Below, one piece after another: positions 1-11,086 of a stretch of 64,000 nt of DNA. The notes beneath the pieces are model-generated. The model worked only from the letters and a program-made list of their open reading frames with translations, was not told the origin of the DNA and searched no databases. The DNA comes from Panax quinquefolius. Taxonomy: Eukaryota > Streptophyta > Magnoliopsida > Apiales > Araliaceae. How positions within the stretch are numbered: position 1 is the first letter of the stretch; each line of letters opens with the position of its first letter. The translations under genes were made by a program, and so were the position numbers. The stretch covers positions 146,549,991-146,613,990 of the forward strand of contig CM035160.1 in the NCBI GenBank assembly GCA_020205615.1, given 5' to 3'.

Positions 1-794
1 CATTTTGTTTCACCGGATTCGTTTCTTTAAAAAAAAATATTTTCATCATCCTCGGTCTTAAATGATGATATTATGGAATATCTTTGGCACAGTAGTGCAA
101 AGATGAATGATTTCTTAAGAATATCTTTGGCCCAGTAGTGCAAAGATGAATGATTTCTCAAGAATATCTTTGGCCCAGAGTGCAAAGATGAACAGTGTTT
201 AAATGAACATGACTAATCGATGAATATCTTTGGCCCAGAGTGCAAAGATGAATATTTGATTCCGTATGTATATTGATTGATGTTACAGGATAAAAGATAG
301 ACGATGAACTTTTAAATTCATACATGAAGATAGTAGTTTGCATTCTCTACTTAACTCTTCTAATGAATTATTATTTCAATGCGAATATTGATTTAAAATT
401 TGTTGTCTATTGTATTCTATTATATTTTCCTGTTGAAGACTAACGATAATTTGTTGTATATTATCTTAGTCATAATATTCTTTACTTCGAGCTAGTTGAG
501 CTCACCCTTTTCCTTTTGTTCCATTTTTCTCGTGGAGGCGAGAATATAATGAGTATTTAGCCTGGGTATGGAATGAAGGTTTTAGAAAGGATTGTTTAGT
601 AGTCCTCACCATTTTTGTAAAATAATGTATCAATAAATGTGATGAGGATTTATTTGAGTATAGATATTGTCTGAAGATAATATTTGTATTCAAACTCACG
701 CTTTCTTCACAGTAATAATAAAGTTGTAGTTGTTTCGCATACCATGTATCGACAACTCGTAATAGGTGATGTATACCTATTTTGGGGCGCCACA
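1..794 (+). repeat. Type B gypsy LTR, 3' part (cut by window edge)
   Basis: This matches the last ~780 bases of the G4 LTRs (52310-53063 and 58110-58865) in the same order. It has the 'atctttggcccagtagtgc' tandem units (about 60-255), a 'ttgagctcaccctttt' block near 495 and the LTR end GGGGCGCCACA at 784-794. The 5' part lies outside the window, so it cannot be told whether this is a 5', 3' or solo LTR. The base after 794 is not a primer binding site; it continues straight into an inverted type B LTR. No gene is present. Confidence 0.8.
60..260 (+). repeat. Tandem array, unit ~50 bp, in type B LTR
   Basis: Three to four imperfect copies of a unit with the core 'atctttggcccagtagtgca' followed by 'aagatgaat'. 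The same array is in every type B LTR here (about 52375-52515 and 58180-58320), and is expanded in the inverted copy at 1360-1745. Open frames across it only translate the repeat. Confidence 0.75.
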
Positions 795-1359
795 TCAGAT
801 GTCATTAGACATCTTGTATGATAGTGACAAAACACCCTTCCAAGTTAAATTCACCTCACCCTCAACATCTATAGACCACCACTCTATTCCTCGCTATCCC
901 ACGCCGACCCAAATACTACACTTTTATTACCCAGAAAGGAATTGTGAAACAAAAGGGTGAGCACAACTAGCTCAAGAAAGAATATTATGACTAAAGATAA
1001 ATAAATTATCAATAGTCTTCATCAAGAATAAATCGTAGATTTAGAACATATGGTAGATGATAAAACTTTTCAACCATAGTTGCAATGGAATGAAAGAATC
1101 CATTAGAAGAGTCAAATAAACTATAAAGTCTATTGTCTTCTCCATGTTAAAAATCCACCAACAATGTTTTATCCTCGTAACATCAATCAACAATTCACAT
1201 CCCACAATCACGCGTATAACTCATAATCGTAATTGTAGTTTTAAATTCCTTTCTCATCCAAGACAAAGATAATTTTCATCACTTGTCTTTACCAAACATC
1301 AAAGATCATGGTTATACCAAATCACAGCCTCGCTCATAATCATACTAATAAATTCATCT

Positions 1360-1745
1360 TTTGCACCACGGGCCAAAGATATTCATCAACAGCTTCATCT
1401 TTACACTACAAAGCAAAGATATTCAACAACGGGTCATCTTTGCATTACAAGCCAAAGATATTCATCAATAATTCATCTTTGCACTACAAAGCAAAAGATA
1501 TTCAACAATGTCATCTTTGCATTACGAGCAAAAGATATTCATCAATAATTCATCTTTGCACTACTAAATTTAAAGATATTCAACAACAGTCATCTTTGCA
1601 TTACGAGCAAAATATATTCATCAATAATTCATCTTTGCACTCATTGGCTAAAGATATTCATCGAGTTAATCATGTTCATTTAAACATCTGCTCATCTTTG
1701 CACTACAGGTGCCAAAGATATTATTCGTAAATCATTCATCTTTGC
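1360..1745 (-). repeat. Expanded tandem array in inverted type B LTR
   Basis: About eight units of ~48 bp, each with a 'catctttgcactac' core followed by 'caaagatattcat'. Other type B LTRs in the window have three or four units. The long open frame across it (about 1308-1730) is a repeat translation, not a gene. Confidence 0.75.
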
Positions 1746-1884
1746 ATTGGTTTTATCCACGTCCAAAAATACCTCAAAAATAATCATTGTGGTGTAAAAT
1801 TCAAGAATGATCAAAACATGGATACAATCAAAGCTAGTATCCGAATAGATGTTTTGGACAAAAAGAAGAAATTTTATTTTTCTA

Positions 1885-2105
1885 TTGAATAGTGCAGATA
1901 TCGTGAATAGTGCCAGATATCGTGAATAGTCTTGATATCGTGAATAAGACTGGTATACATGAATAGTAAATCCGACACCAAAAGATAGAAATTCCACAAA
2001 AACATCTTCACGCTTCATGAATAGTACTGTGTGAATAAGAACTCGTGAATAAGTAACTCATGAATAGTAACTCGTGAATAGTAACTCATGAATAGTAACC
2101 CCGAC
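1885..2105 (-). repeat. ACTATTCACG short tandem array
   Basis: Multiple spaced copies of 'cgtgaatagt' and 'catgaatagtaac' lie just downstream of the LTR transcription start (reverse sense). Counterparts are at about 24965-25030, 51955-52120 and 57780-57945. A related core 'caatagtaattacc' forms the U3 array of type A LTRs. Confidence 0.7.
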
Positions 2106-3568
2106 ATGAAAAGTTCCAAATTTGATAAAAGTTCCAACCAATATTTCAAAGATAATGATATTGAAGAAATAATATCATTTGAGAAGAAAATAACATCCCT
2201 TACCTCGAAAAGACAAGATTTCTAGTTGAAACACCTGATATAGTCTTTGAAGGAAACTTGCACCGCCTAACAATACTCAAAGTATACTCAAAATACTCAC
2301 AAGAATACGCTCGATAATATAGAGAGAGAAAGAGAGAAAACTTGTTTCTGGTGTGATTTTCAATTCTAACTTAGCCCTCTATTTATAGGAAAATGTTAAA
2401 GACGCCAAGCGCATTTTAACTCTCAACCTCGATGGCTTTACCTGCTACTATTCCCACCCATCACATTTGAAAATTCAATTGAGCACATTTCTCACCAACC
2501 AAAAGTGGGGCCCACCAATTCTAGAATTTTCCACCAAAATCATTTATAACCTAATTTCTGAATTAGTCACCTCTTAAAATTCATAACAAATTATACGTTC
2601 ATTTTTAACGGTTCAAAATTTGTGAACATATACTCAACTTATATATGTATAACATATCCAAAAATCCCAACGATCCAACTACGATTAAAAATTATAACTC
2701 ACATAATAAAGTCAGTAAGAACATTGATTTGATCTTTTAATACCTCCAATCCGACAAAATACTGATAAAATACCTCAACATTAATTCCTTCATTTATAAC
2801 CACATAAATAAATCCATCATTTATATCCACATCAAATAAATATTTCATTGTCATATAAATCAATAATTAATTATTCATAAATAATATTATAGAATCACAA
2901 TAATGACAACCAAGCAGCTCCTCAGAAAGAGGGGCTTTCGAATAAGAATTTCTCCTTCTCGGCGCCGCAATTAGGTGACCAAACCTCTCCTTGATGTAAC
3001 TTTCTAGACATTGCCAATAATGTTATCTAATAATATTATTCAAATAATATGAATTATTGATCCGATAATGGAGATATCGTGTGCGGGACAATTATTGAAC
3101 AACAATAATATAAAATATCAACGCATCAATTATTGAATCAATAAAATAAAATATTGAATAAGAATTACTGTAACAATTATTGAGTAAAGGCCTTCTTACG
3201 TAAAAATCAATAATTCAAAATACTGTAAATACCGCGTGCTATCTTGTGCAACAACGCCAGACATTTTTTATTTACCAACCGGGTATTCCAACAAAGTGTT
3301 AATTGTGAACGATTACGTCGTTATTTATAAAAACTTAATTTTGTCGCTTTCTTCATCCGCGGTTATTCTCATTATGGGCCCACAAATAGGCTACTGGGTC
3401 TTGCAAATTAATATTCCCCGACGTAAAGAATATTCCACGACCAAACGAATATTCCCGACAATAATGAATACTTTATACCCCTTGCGTTTTTGAAAAAATT
3501 TTCATATATCACCCTTAACTTTAACTTTTATCAATTTAACCATTTACCTAATAGAAAAAATTGAATAC

Positions 3569-4607
3569 TTTTAAAACTTTGACTTCTATACTCCATGAAA
3601 TTAGTGGAATATCCTCGATATTTGCGCTTTCATCCAAAGATCTTTCATGAAAATATTCTTCCGATCATTCTTGAATTTTACTCTACAAAACAAAGATCAT
3701 ATTGATAATTTGACGTTAATAATTCCTAGATAAAATAATTCTTGAACTTGTTTTATTGAATTCTTATATCATTGTCATCATCCTCATGTTTATATTTTTT
3801 AAAGTCATCTCGGCAGTGTAAGTGCATAGATGGACTTGGTATGATTATGACCGTGAGACTATTCGGTGTAATCATGACCGTAATGTTACAAATGATGTGG
3901 TAAAAATCCTCAATGGCCGTAGTGCATTGATGGGACGCTTGTTGGCATGATCATGACCATTAATGAATACACAAATATTCTTGCACGCGTGGTGCATGAA
4001 TAATTGTGGTCGTGATACTAAAGAATATCCTCGGTCAGTAGTGTGCGGGGTGATTCGATGATGTGGAGTATTTATTAAAGTTTGAGTCTCACTTATATAC
4101 AAATGATGAAAACCTTTTAAACCTAAAAAGATAGTAGACTTTATTTTCTACTTGACTCTTTTAATGGATTGCGATATTCACCGCAGCTTAAACCGGTTGT
4201 CTATTGTATTTTATCGCTTAACATTATTGAAGACTATTGATAATTTATTCTCGCATTATCTTAGTCATAATATTTCTTCTTGGGCTAGTTGAGCTCACCC
4301 TTTCTTTCACCGTTTCTCTTCGTGAAATGATAATATAAATTTGGACGAGCCTGGGAAACGAGTGATGGTCCTGAAGATAGCATTAGTAGTCCTCACTATT
4401 CTCGTAAAATAGTGTGATAATAATCGTAATGAGGACTTTTTGTTTGAGTTTGTATAATATCTAGTAGATTTATATTTGTATTTAAACTCACGCTTTATGT
4501 CGTATTGTATACCTACGCTTATGTTAATAAGTTGTATTTAAATTACGCATACCATGTAAGTGGCGACCCAAGATGGGTGATGTATACCTAATTTTGGGGG
4601 CGTCACA
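3569..4607 (+). repeat. G1 5' LTR, type A, 3' ~1.04 kb only
   Basis: Collinear with 11026-11091 joined to 20412-21376, from 'aaactttgacttctatactcc' to the terminal GGGGGCGTCACA (4597-4607). The U3, TATA and most of the leader are absent. The cut lies between about 3560 and 3575, where the inverted type B LTR takes over. Confidence 0.85.
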
Positions 4608-4794
4608 ACAGATATCGAGCTTAGGGATATGATCCTGGCTAAGATGTGAGAATAGTACTAGGAGGGGAGAGACGGGGAATACCTTTCGCTAGTATGACCT
4701 ACCTAAGTTTATGTCTTATTTTATTGGTTGGTCGAAGATAGGGATAATTTGTTACATGTCAATTAACCTTTTGTTTTGTGGCAATATCTCGAAA
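4608..4794 (+). other. G1 primer binding site and 5' leader
   Basis: Directly after the LTR end comes 'gatatcgagcttaggg', a decayed version of the initiator-Met primer site plus the 'gagcttagggatatgat' block found next to the G3 and G4 LTRs. The remaining leader has no gene. A pyrimidine-rich 'ttttgttttgtggcaa' just before gag looks like a mutated form of the AG splice acceptor seen intact in G3. Confidence 0.65.
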
Positions 4795-5930
4795 ATGACA
4801 TCCGAGAATGTTGAGAATAGCAATGGAGCAGCAGCGATCGTTGATTCACCACATATCCATAATCGTGGATAATGTGCATCAGGAAGGCGAAAATCCTCAT
4901 GCAAACAACAACACTGACCAAATGATGAATGATCAAATGTTCAGAGGCTTTATGCAATTTATGCAACAGCAGGTGAGAGCAACTCTTGTCCAAAACGTAG
5001 GTGGAAACACGAAAAACTCTCGGGCGGTCACCGCTAAACAATTCAAGGAGCTGGGACCACCGGAGTTTAAGGGAGAACCAAAACCACTTCTGGCGAAAGC
5101 ATGGATAAAACAGATTACCAAGATATTTGATGTCTTGGGATGCTCCGAGGAGCAAAAGGTTCCCTTCACGCCTTTATGTTGCGGCGAGAGGCGGATTCTT
5201 CGGTGGAATCGGTAAAATGTACTCAACCTCATTGTCTTCAAGATATCTTGGGAGAAGTTCCAGAGTCGCTTCAACGACAAATACTTTCCCGAAAGTATTC
5301 GCCACATGAAGGAGGTGGAATTTATCAAGTTGAACAAAACAATATGACCGTGTCGCAATACGAGGCAAAATTTGCGAGTTATCACTTTTCGTCCCACTGT
5401 GGATAATGAAGAGAGAATGGCGCGAATGTTTTTAAGAGGTTTGAATCCGGAGATACGTCAACATCTTATTTCTCATAAACCGTGTTTGTATTCAGATATT
5501 GTAAATAGGGCTCGATTAGTGGAACGCGATAATGAGTCAACACAACTAAAAGAGAGCGACCAAAAAAATTATAATACCAAATGAGAGTAGTCATCGAGCG
5601 GTGACAACAAGCGTGGAGGGAATCAACAGGCGATATGGTAACCACTTCGTGGTAATCGAGCCAAAAACAATAAGAATGGACATTTCAAGAAACGGAGATT
5701 CAACAATGGTGGAAAGACGTCAAATCCAAAGACCCATTGTTAAGGAAGGAGAAAGACCACCTATCATATGCTTCAAATGCGGAGGAGAGGGACACATCAC
5801 CCAAATCTGCCATGCCGTTCAAAGCATGTTATAATTGTGGAAGAGAAGGTCACTTAGCTCGATTTTGTCACATCAAGATAAATTCATTTAGGATGGAGAC
5901 ACCAAAGGCCATCCCAAAAATTCAAACCGT
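4795..5930 (+). pseudogene. gag: G1 gag (capsid and nucleocapsid), frameshifted
   Basis: Structural protein that would form the cytoplasmic retrotransposon particle and bind its RNA. The start ATG is at 4795 (MTSENVEN, matching MESENVDN of G3). Frame changes at about 4860, 5160, 5380 and 5580 break it. The capsid part covers about 5040-5560, with 'ELGPPEFKGE' near its start and 'FLRGLNPEIRQHLISHK' at about 5427. Two CCHC knuckles end it, in different frames: CFKCGGEGHITQIC at 5769 and CYNCGREGHLARFC at 5828. The parts are all present but cannot be read as one protein. Confidence 0.75.
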
Positions 5931-5934
5931 AGAA

Positions 5935-6340
5935 ATGCAAGGGAGAGCGTTTGTTGTGACCTCCCAAAGAGCAAGGAATCCGAATGAGGTCATCACGGGT
6001 AAGCTTATCATAAACTCTAAATGAAGTCTATACTTTATTTGATACCTGGTTCTACCCATTCTTTTATTTCTCCTACTTGCGCTCATCGATTAAATTTGAC
6101 TCGAGAAATTAGACTTTGACTTATCTGTGGAAACTCCGCTGGAGAAACCTTCATTACATCCACTCGCTTATAAGTCTTGTTTGGTTCAAATCGGTACCCT
6201 CACATTACATGTCGATCTTATTTCATTAAAATACTTGTATTTGACGTGATTCTAGGGATTGATTGGTTAACTACTTATCATGCAAAAATTGATTGTTTTC
6301 GTAAGTCATTAGCTTTCATATTCCTAATCAACCTATTATG
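5935..6340 (+). pseudogene. G1 aspartic protease, frameshifted
   Basis: Would cleave the Gag-Pol polyprotein. The stretch '[20 protein letters not shown]' is readable from about 5948. The catalytic DTGS region at about 6040-6055 is out of frame (the bases read D-T then shift), and '[18 protein letters not shown]' follows at about 6245. Compared with G2 ([10 protein letters not shown] intact) this copy has lost the active site frame. Confidence 0.7.
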
Positions 6341-6539
6341 CGAATTCAAACGACCAAACCATTAAAATCAATCACGGCTATCTCAAGCCATAAAGCTATT
6401 CGCTTATTGAAAACGGATGTCGTTTTTCTTAGCTCATGTCACGATTTAAATAAAAATACGCCGCTTTTAAACGATATTCCTATTGTTAATAAATTTCCGA
6501 CGTATTCTCAAGAACTTCCCTCCGCCTACCCCCAGTAGC

Positions 6540-7340
6540 GTGAAATTGAATTTTGTATCGACCTTGAACCCTGATAAAACCTATTTCCAAAGCCCCATAT
6601 CGAATGGCTCTATTGAACTTCGTGAGTTAAAGACCCAACCGCAGAATTGTTAGACATCGGCTTTATTCGTCCCTAGTACTTCTCCTTGGGGTGCTCCTGC
6701 TCTATTCGTGAAGAAGAAAGATGGGAGTATGCGACTTTGTATTGATTATCGGGAGTCAATCATGTCACCATCAAAAATAGGTATCCATTGCCACGTATTG
6801 ATGACTGTTTGACCAAATAAGCAGCCCAAATTCTTTTCAAAGATTGATCTTCGTTCCGGATATCACCAATTGAAGATTAGAACCACCGACATTCCAAAGA
6901 CGGCTTTCGTAACTCCAGACGGGCATTATGAATTCCTAGTCATGTCCTTTGGATTGACTAATGCTCCTCCGCCGCCATGGATATGATGAATCGAGTATTC
7001 AAGGAATATTTAGATCACTTTGTGGTCGCCTTTATTGATGACATCCTTATTTATTCCAAAAGCCGTGAAGATCATGAGCAACACTTGAGGTCGACACTCC
7101 AAAAGCTTCGTGAATATAAGCTTTATGCCAAGTTGAAGAAATGCGAGTTCGGCAAGAAGAAGTAGCATTCCTTGGGCACGTGGTATCAAGTCATGGAATA
7201 TCTGCTGACCCAAAGAAAGATTGAAGCTATTCAAAGTCGGGAACAACCTAAATCGATGGATCAAGTACGTAGCTTTCTCGGTTTAAATGGTTATTATCGG
7301 AGATTCGTGGAAGGATTTTCTCGAATCGCTACTCCATCGA
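6540..7340 (+). pseudogene. G1 reverse transcriptase, frameshifted
   Basis: Ty3-type polymerase. Readable blocks in order: '[14 protein letters not shown]' at about 6713, '[16 protein letters not shown]' at about 6923, and the catalytic [11 protein letters not shown] with the two Asp at 7037-7042. Thumb and connection follow ('[20 protein letters not shown]' at about 7271). Indels near 6650, 6750, 6810, 6970 and 7160 break the frame. The catalytic pair is intact, so decay is by frame, not by active-site change. Confidence 0.8.
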
Positions 7341-7800
7341 CTTAGTGACTCGGAAAAATACAAAGTTCGGTTGGAGCGAAGAATGTGAGAAGAGTTTTCA
7401 AGAACTCAAGAGGAGACTTATTTCAAAGACTGCTCGACAATACCATCCGCCTCGGAGGATTTGTCATCTACAAAGGATGCTTCAGCAAAAGGGTTGGGAT
7501 GTGTTCTTATGCAACATGGAAAAGTTATAGCCTATGCCTCGCGACAACTCAAAGAATATGAGAGGAATTATCCTACTCATGATCTAGAGTTGGCAAACAT
7601 TGTCTTTGACTTAAAATTTGGAGGCATTACTTGTATGGGGAGAAAGTGGAGATCTTTACGGATCATAAAAGCCTCAAATATTTCTTCACTCAAAAGGAAC
7701 TCAACACGCGACAACGACGCTGGCTTGAACTCGCTGAAAGATTATGATCATACCATCCAATACCATCCTCGAAAAGCGAACGTGGTAGGCGACGATTGAG
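7341..7800 (+). pseudogene. G1 RNase H domain, frameshifted
   Basis: Degrades RNA in the RNA-DNA hybrid during reverse transcription. Seen: '[20 protein letters not shown]' at about 7348, '[20 protein letters not shown]' at about 7479, '[16 protein letters not shown]' at about 7549, then a shifted stretch, and '[15 protein letters not shown]' near 7742. The domain order matches G2, which reads through this part in one frame. Confidence 0.75.
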
Positions 7801-9090
7801 TAGAAAATCATATGCAAGTACGAATGCTATATTGTCAACGCAGCGCCCATTTTGTGTGACTTGCAAAGGATGAAGATAGAGTTAAAGACTCAGGGACGCA
7901 TGTGATGATAGCGAGTATACGAGTAGAACCGACTTTAATCGATAAAGTTAAAGTCGCTTCAAGCTACGGACACTGGAGCCGATGCGTATGAGGAAAAAAG
8001 TGCAAGAAGGTGCTACGCCAAGCAAGAATCGATGAAGAAGGAATACTTGAGTCAACTCCGGACTTTGTGTTCCTAACGACCCCGATTTAAAGTATAATAT
8101 CATGATGGAGGCGCACAACACACCATTTGCAATCCATCTCGGGAGTACCAAAATGTATCATGATATTCGCCATACATTTTGGTGGAGCAATACGAAGAGA
8201 GGGATAAATACTTGTTTATCTCAAGGTGTCTAACTTGTCAACGAGTTAAAGCGGAGCATCAAGTACCAAAATGTCCATCAGAACCACTTGAAATTCCGAA
8301 TGGAAGTGGGAGCACATTACCATGGATTTCAAGTTACGGTCTTCCTAAGGTTTCTCAAGGCATTGATGCGATTTGGGTCATTGTTGATAGATTGACCAAA
8401 TTTGCTCATTTCTTACCGATACGAGAAACTTATACACTTGAACGCCTTGCTCGTATGTACATAAACGAGATTGTAAGATCGCATGGTATCTGCCGAAACA
8501 TCCATAGTTTCCGATCGAGACCCAAGATTCACTTCACGATTTTGGGTTAGTTTGCAAAAAAGCTATGGGCACAGACTTACGATTTAGCTCTCAAGATATC
8601 ATCCTCGACGGACGGACAATCGGAGAGGACTATTCAAACTCTTGAAGATCTATTAAGACTCTGTGTCCTTGATTTCAAGGAGTTGGGACAAGTTCTTACC
8701 ATTGGTGGAGTTTTCCTACAACAACAGCTTATCAAGCAAGTATTGGCATGGCTCCATTCAAGCGTTGTATGGAAGAAAGTGTCGTTCTCCAAAGATCTTT
8801 GGGATGAGGTGGGTGAAGCAACGTTGTTGGGACCGGAGTTGATACGTATGACTACGGAAAAGATTCAAACGATCCGACAACGATAAAAACCTCACAAAAT
8901 CGATAAAAAGAGTTATCTTGATCTTCATCGAAAGGACGTGGAATTCGATATAGAGATCATGTGTTGTTAAGAGTTGCTCCATGGAAAGGAGTTACAAGAT
9001 TTGGAAAGAGAGGAAAACTTAACCTCGATTCATCGGCCCATTTTAATCCTCGATCGAGTAGGAATCGTGGCCTATAGACTCGCTTTTACC
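7801..9090 (+). pseudogene. G1 integrase, zinc and DDE domains, frameshifted
   Basis: Would join the cDNA ends to the target. An HHCC zinc region is seen in pieces ([12 protein letters not shown] at about 8152, [15 protein letters not shown] at about 8228), then 'DAIWVIVDRLTKFAHFL' at about 8365. The segment before the catalytic Glu ('HP.TDGQSE') is garbled by an indel at about 8600. 'WDEVGEATLLGPELIRMTTE' at about 8801 belongs to the C-terminal part. At least six frame changes; not translatable. Confidence 0.75.
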
Positions 9091-9097
9091 GCCAAAT

Positions 9098-9406
9098 ATG
9101 TCTCGTGTTCATAACGCTTTTCACATATCTATGTTACGTAAATATGTGAAAGACCCGAACCATATTATTGAGTTAGAACCGGACGAAATAGCGGAAGATT
9201 TGACGTATGAAGAGGTTCCTGTTCAAATTTTGGATAAGAAGGAACATATTCTACGCTCCAAGATTATACCTCAAGTCAAAGTTTTGTGGAGGAACCACGA
9301 TGTTGAGGAAATGACTTGGGAGTTAGAATCTGAAATGAAATCAAGGTATCCTTACCTCTTCGACATACCAGGTACGTACCCTAATTTCGAGGGTGAAATT
9401 TCATAA
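9098..9406 (+). CDS. G1 integrase C-terminus with chromodomain (102 aa open frame)
   Basis: Open frame starting at 'MSRVHNAFHISMLRKYVKD' and ending at the pol stop 9404-9406. The chromodomain covers about residues 31-85 ('EEVPVQILDKKEHILRSK', then '[18 protein letters not shown]'). In chromoviruses this fold binds modified histone tails and steers integration to heterochromatin. The Trp of TWELE is intact. The start shown is only the first Met in the surviving frame; the true protein is the tail of a Gag-Pol polyprotein. It ends 11 bases before the 3' LTR. Confidence 0.8.
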   Translation: MSRVHNAFHISMLRKYVKDPNHIIELEPDEIAEDLTYEEVPVQILDKKEHILRSKIIPQVKVLWRNHDVEEMTWELESEMKSRYPYLFDIPGTYPNFEGEIS

Positions 9407-9417
9407 GAAGGGGAGGT
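9405..9417 (+). other. G1 polypurine tract
   Basis: The purine run AAGAAGGGGAGGT lies between the pol stop and the 3' LTR start TGTAAGACC. It primes plus-strand DNA in LTR elements. Equivalents are at 26530-26543 (G2), 42400-42413 (G3) and 56131-56143 (G4). Confidence 0.8.
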
Positions 9418-10034
9418 TGTAAGACCTCAGCTTTTATAAATAAAGATGAATTTTTTTATAAATATTATTTTTGAATATTATGGAATAAATTTGATATAAT
9501 GTTATAGTTGTGGGTAATATTTATAAATTTTGCAAAGTATGCAAGTTGTTATAAAATATTCGTTTGGTCAGGGAATATTCTTTTTTGTTAGGGAATATTC
9601 ATACAAATGGCTCAATCATTGGTGGACCCCACAATGTAATTATTGTCGGATTGAGAAAACGACAAAAATATTTTATAAAAATAACTACGGAGGTGTTACC
9701 GTTAAAACCGCTTGAACTACCCGGGTAAAAAGTACGAATACGCCGTGGTTGCAAGTAGCACACTAAGATTGATTATCGATGCTTACGTGAGAAGTCACTC
9801 AAATATGCTCAATTATTACTACAAAGAATTGTTCGTGATCATATCTCTTATATTATTGATTCAATTATTGTCACAATATCATCTGTATAATATGTTATAG
9901 TATTAAATCAATAATTGAGACGACAAGTTATAAATGATTAATAATTGTTGAAAGATTAAATATGTGTTGATGAAAAAAAAATGATTTGTGGTAAGTTTGA
10001 TTATTTTATGGGGGGCTCATATGTCATCATCTAA

Positions 10035-10255
10035 GAGTGTCTTCGTCAATAGTAATTACCTTCGTCAATAGTAATTATCCTTGTGAATAGTATTTACCTT
10101 CGTCAATAGTAATTACCTTCGTCAATAGTAATTATCCTTGTGAATAGTATTTACCTTCGTCAATAGTAATTATCTTCGTCAATAGTAATTACCCTTGTGA
10201 ATAGTATTTACCTTCGTTAATAGTATTTACCTTCGTTAATAGTAATTACCTTTAC
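10035..10255 (+). repeat. U3 short tandem array of type A LTR
   Basis: About ten copies of a ~19-20 bp unit with the core 'caatagtaattaccttcgt' and the variant 'gtgaatagtatttacc'. Inverted counterparts are at about 23737-23985 and 45940-46245; a direct one is at about 60910-61095. Its place ~135-350 bases upstream of the TATA box fits an enhancer array, but that role is inference. Confidence 0.8.
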
Positions 10256-10388
10256 CGCACGTCAACCACTTGTCGTTTCACATTACAAAAGCGCCGAACC
10301 ACTTGTCGTTTCACATTACAAAGGCGTCCAAACCAATTAAATCGAGCCACTTGCCTTTTCACACGGCAAAGCTAAGCTAGAAATCTTC

Positions 10389-10397
10389 TATAAATAG
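10389..10397 (+). promoter_or_regulatory. TATA box of type A LTR
   Basis: TATAAATAG, followed ~30-50 bases later by a GA-rich run (10436-10485) typical of a plant transcript leader. The same motif is at 61194-61202 in the solo type A LTR and, inverted, in the others. In this 3' LTR it would drive outward transcription, now into C1. Confidence 0.7.
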
Positions 10398-10524
10398 AGG
10401 CCTAGGGCTTCATTATTTTCATGAATTCATTCAAGCTATAGAGAGAGAAAGTATAGAGAGAATAAGAGAGAAAGAAGAAGAGTATTTTGTTACTACACTC
10501 GCCATAAAGATTCAATCTCCTACC

Positions 10525-10535
10525 AAATGTAAGGG
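10525..10535 (+). other. Splice-donor-like site in type A leader
   Basis: AAATGTAAGGGG with GT at 10529-10530, about 130 bases downstream of the TATA box. The block GTAAGGG before 'tgttatt' is at the same place in type A, B and C LTRs, although their surroundings differ. Confidence 0.45.
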
Positions 10536-10599
10536 GTGTTATTCTTTCTTATTCATGAAGAGAACTGTTGTTATTCCATTGCTTATTATTCTGTTGGAA

Positions 10600-10950
10600 T
10601 AACTCAGTATGCTGGTTTACCCTATACTTGGTGACATTCTTCTATTATTCTGTGGAACATCCTGTGCATGTGTTTTACACCCGACTGGTTCCGCTCTTTA
10701 TTATTCTCCCGCTGGAACATCCATCATGTGTTTTACACCGGACCTGGTTCCGCCTTTATTATTCTCGTGGAACATCCATGCTCATGTGTTTTACACCGAC
10801 CGGTTCCGCTCTTTATTATTCTCGTTGAATATCCTATCTCGTGTGTTTTACAATTTGGATCCGGTTCCATCTTTATTATTCTGTTGAACATCCTGCTTGT
10901 GAATTTCACTGACACGTTCCGTTATTTATTATTCTGTTAGAATAACTCGT
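10600..10950 (+). repeat. Leader tandem array, unit ~55-60 bp
   Basis: About six imperfect units with 'gtgttttacaccggact' then 'ggttccgctctttattatt' and 'ctgttggaacatcc'. Direct copy at about 61430-61760; inverted copies at about 22970-23330 and 45310-45620; a weaker form in type C LTRs (about 40800-41110, 63090-63400). Open frames here repeat 'CVLHRTGSALYYS' and are not genes. Confidence 0.8.
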
Positions 10951-11086
10951 ATGCATAAGGCCTATCGCATTTACGGTGATTTCTTTTGTTATTCCATTCT
11001 TTATTATACCCAAATAAGTTAAAACTTTGACTTCTATACTCCATGAAATTAGTGGAATATCCTTGATATTTGCGTTTAATCCAAAG

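Larger units (their letters stand above)
795..3568 (-). repeat. Type B gypsy LTR, inverted, both ends truncated
   Basis: The reverse complement follows the G4 LTR order: U3 part (about 3230-3560), the 'cacctaattgc' and 'gaaattcttattcgaaagcc' block (about 2920-2980), leader after the TATA region (2340-2400), the ACTATTCACG array (1885-2105), the 'gcaaagatgaat' array (1360-1745), and the U5 block near 950. About 120 bases of the LTR 3' end (left side) and some tens of bases of the 5' end (right side, TGTAAGACC) are missing. It meets a type A LTR at about 3568 with no target duplication, so this is a rearrangement junction, not a clean insertion. Parts of 815-935 are strongly diverged. Confidence 0.75.

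Noticed and set aside
1308..1730. 140-codon open frame rich in 'SSLHY' and 'QRYSS' repeats
   Set aside because: Read-through of the ~48 bp LTR array; the LTR is non-coding and the reverse strand is the transcribed one.
795..3568. Clean solo LTR insertion
   Set aside because: Both ends are truncated and no flanking duplication is seen; treated as a rearranged fragment.
4763..5397. Antisense open frames of 130-154 codons over G1 gag
   Set aside because: Shadows of the gag reading frame on the other strand with no recognisable domain.
10035..10255. Regularly spaced short repeats resembling a CRISPR array (also near 23737 and 45940)
   Set aside because: The spacing is filled by the same repeat, not unique spacers; there are no cas genes and the context is a plant LTR.
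10568..10940. Overlapping open frames of 86-92 codons with repeated 'CVLHRTGSALYYS'-like words; similar at 61358-61762 and 45361-45618
   Set aside because: They are translations of the LTR leader tandem array, open in several frames at once, with no start context or conservation beyond the DNA repeat.
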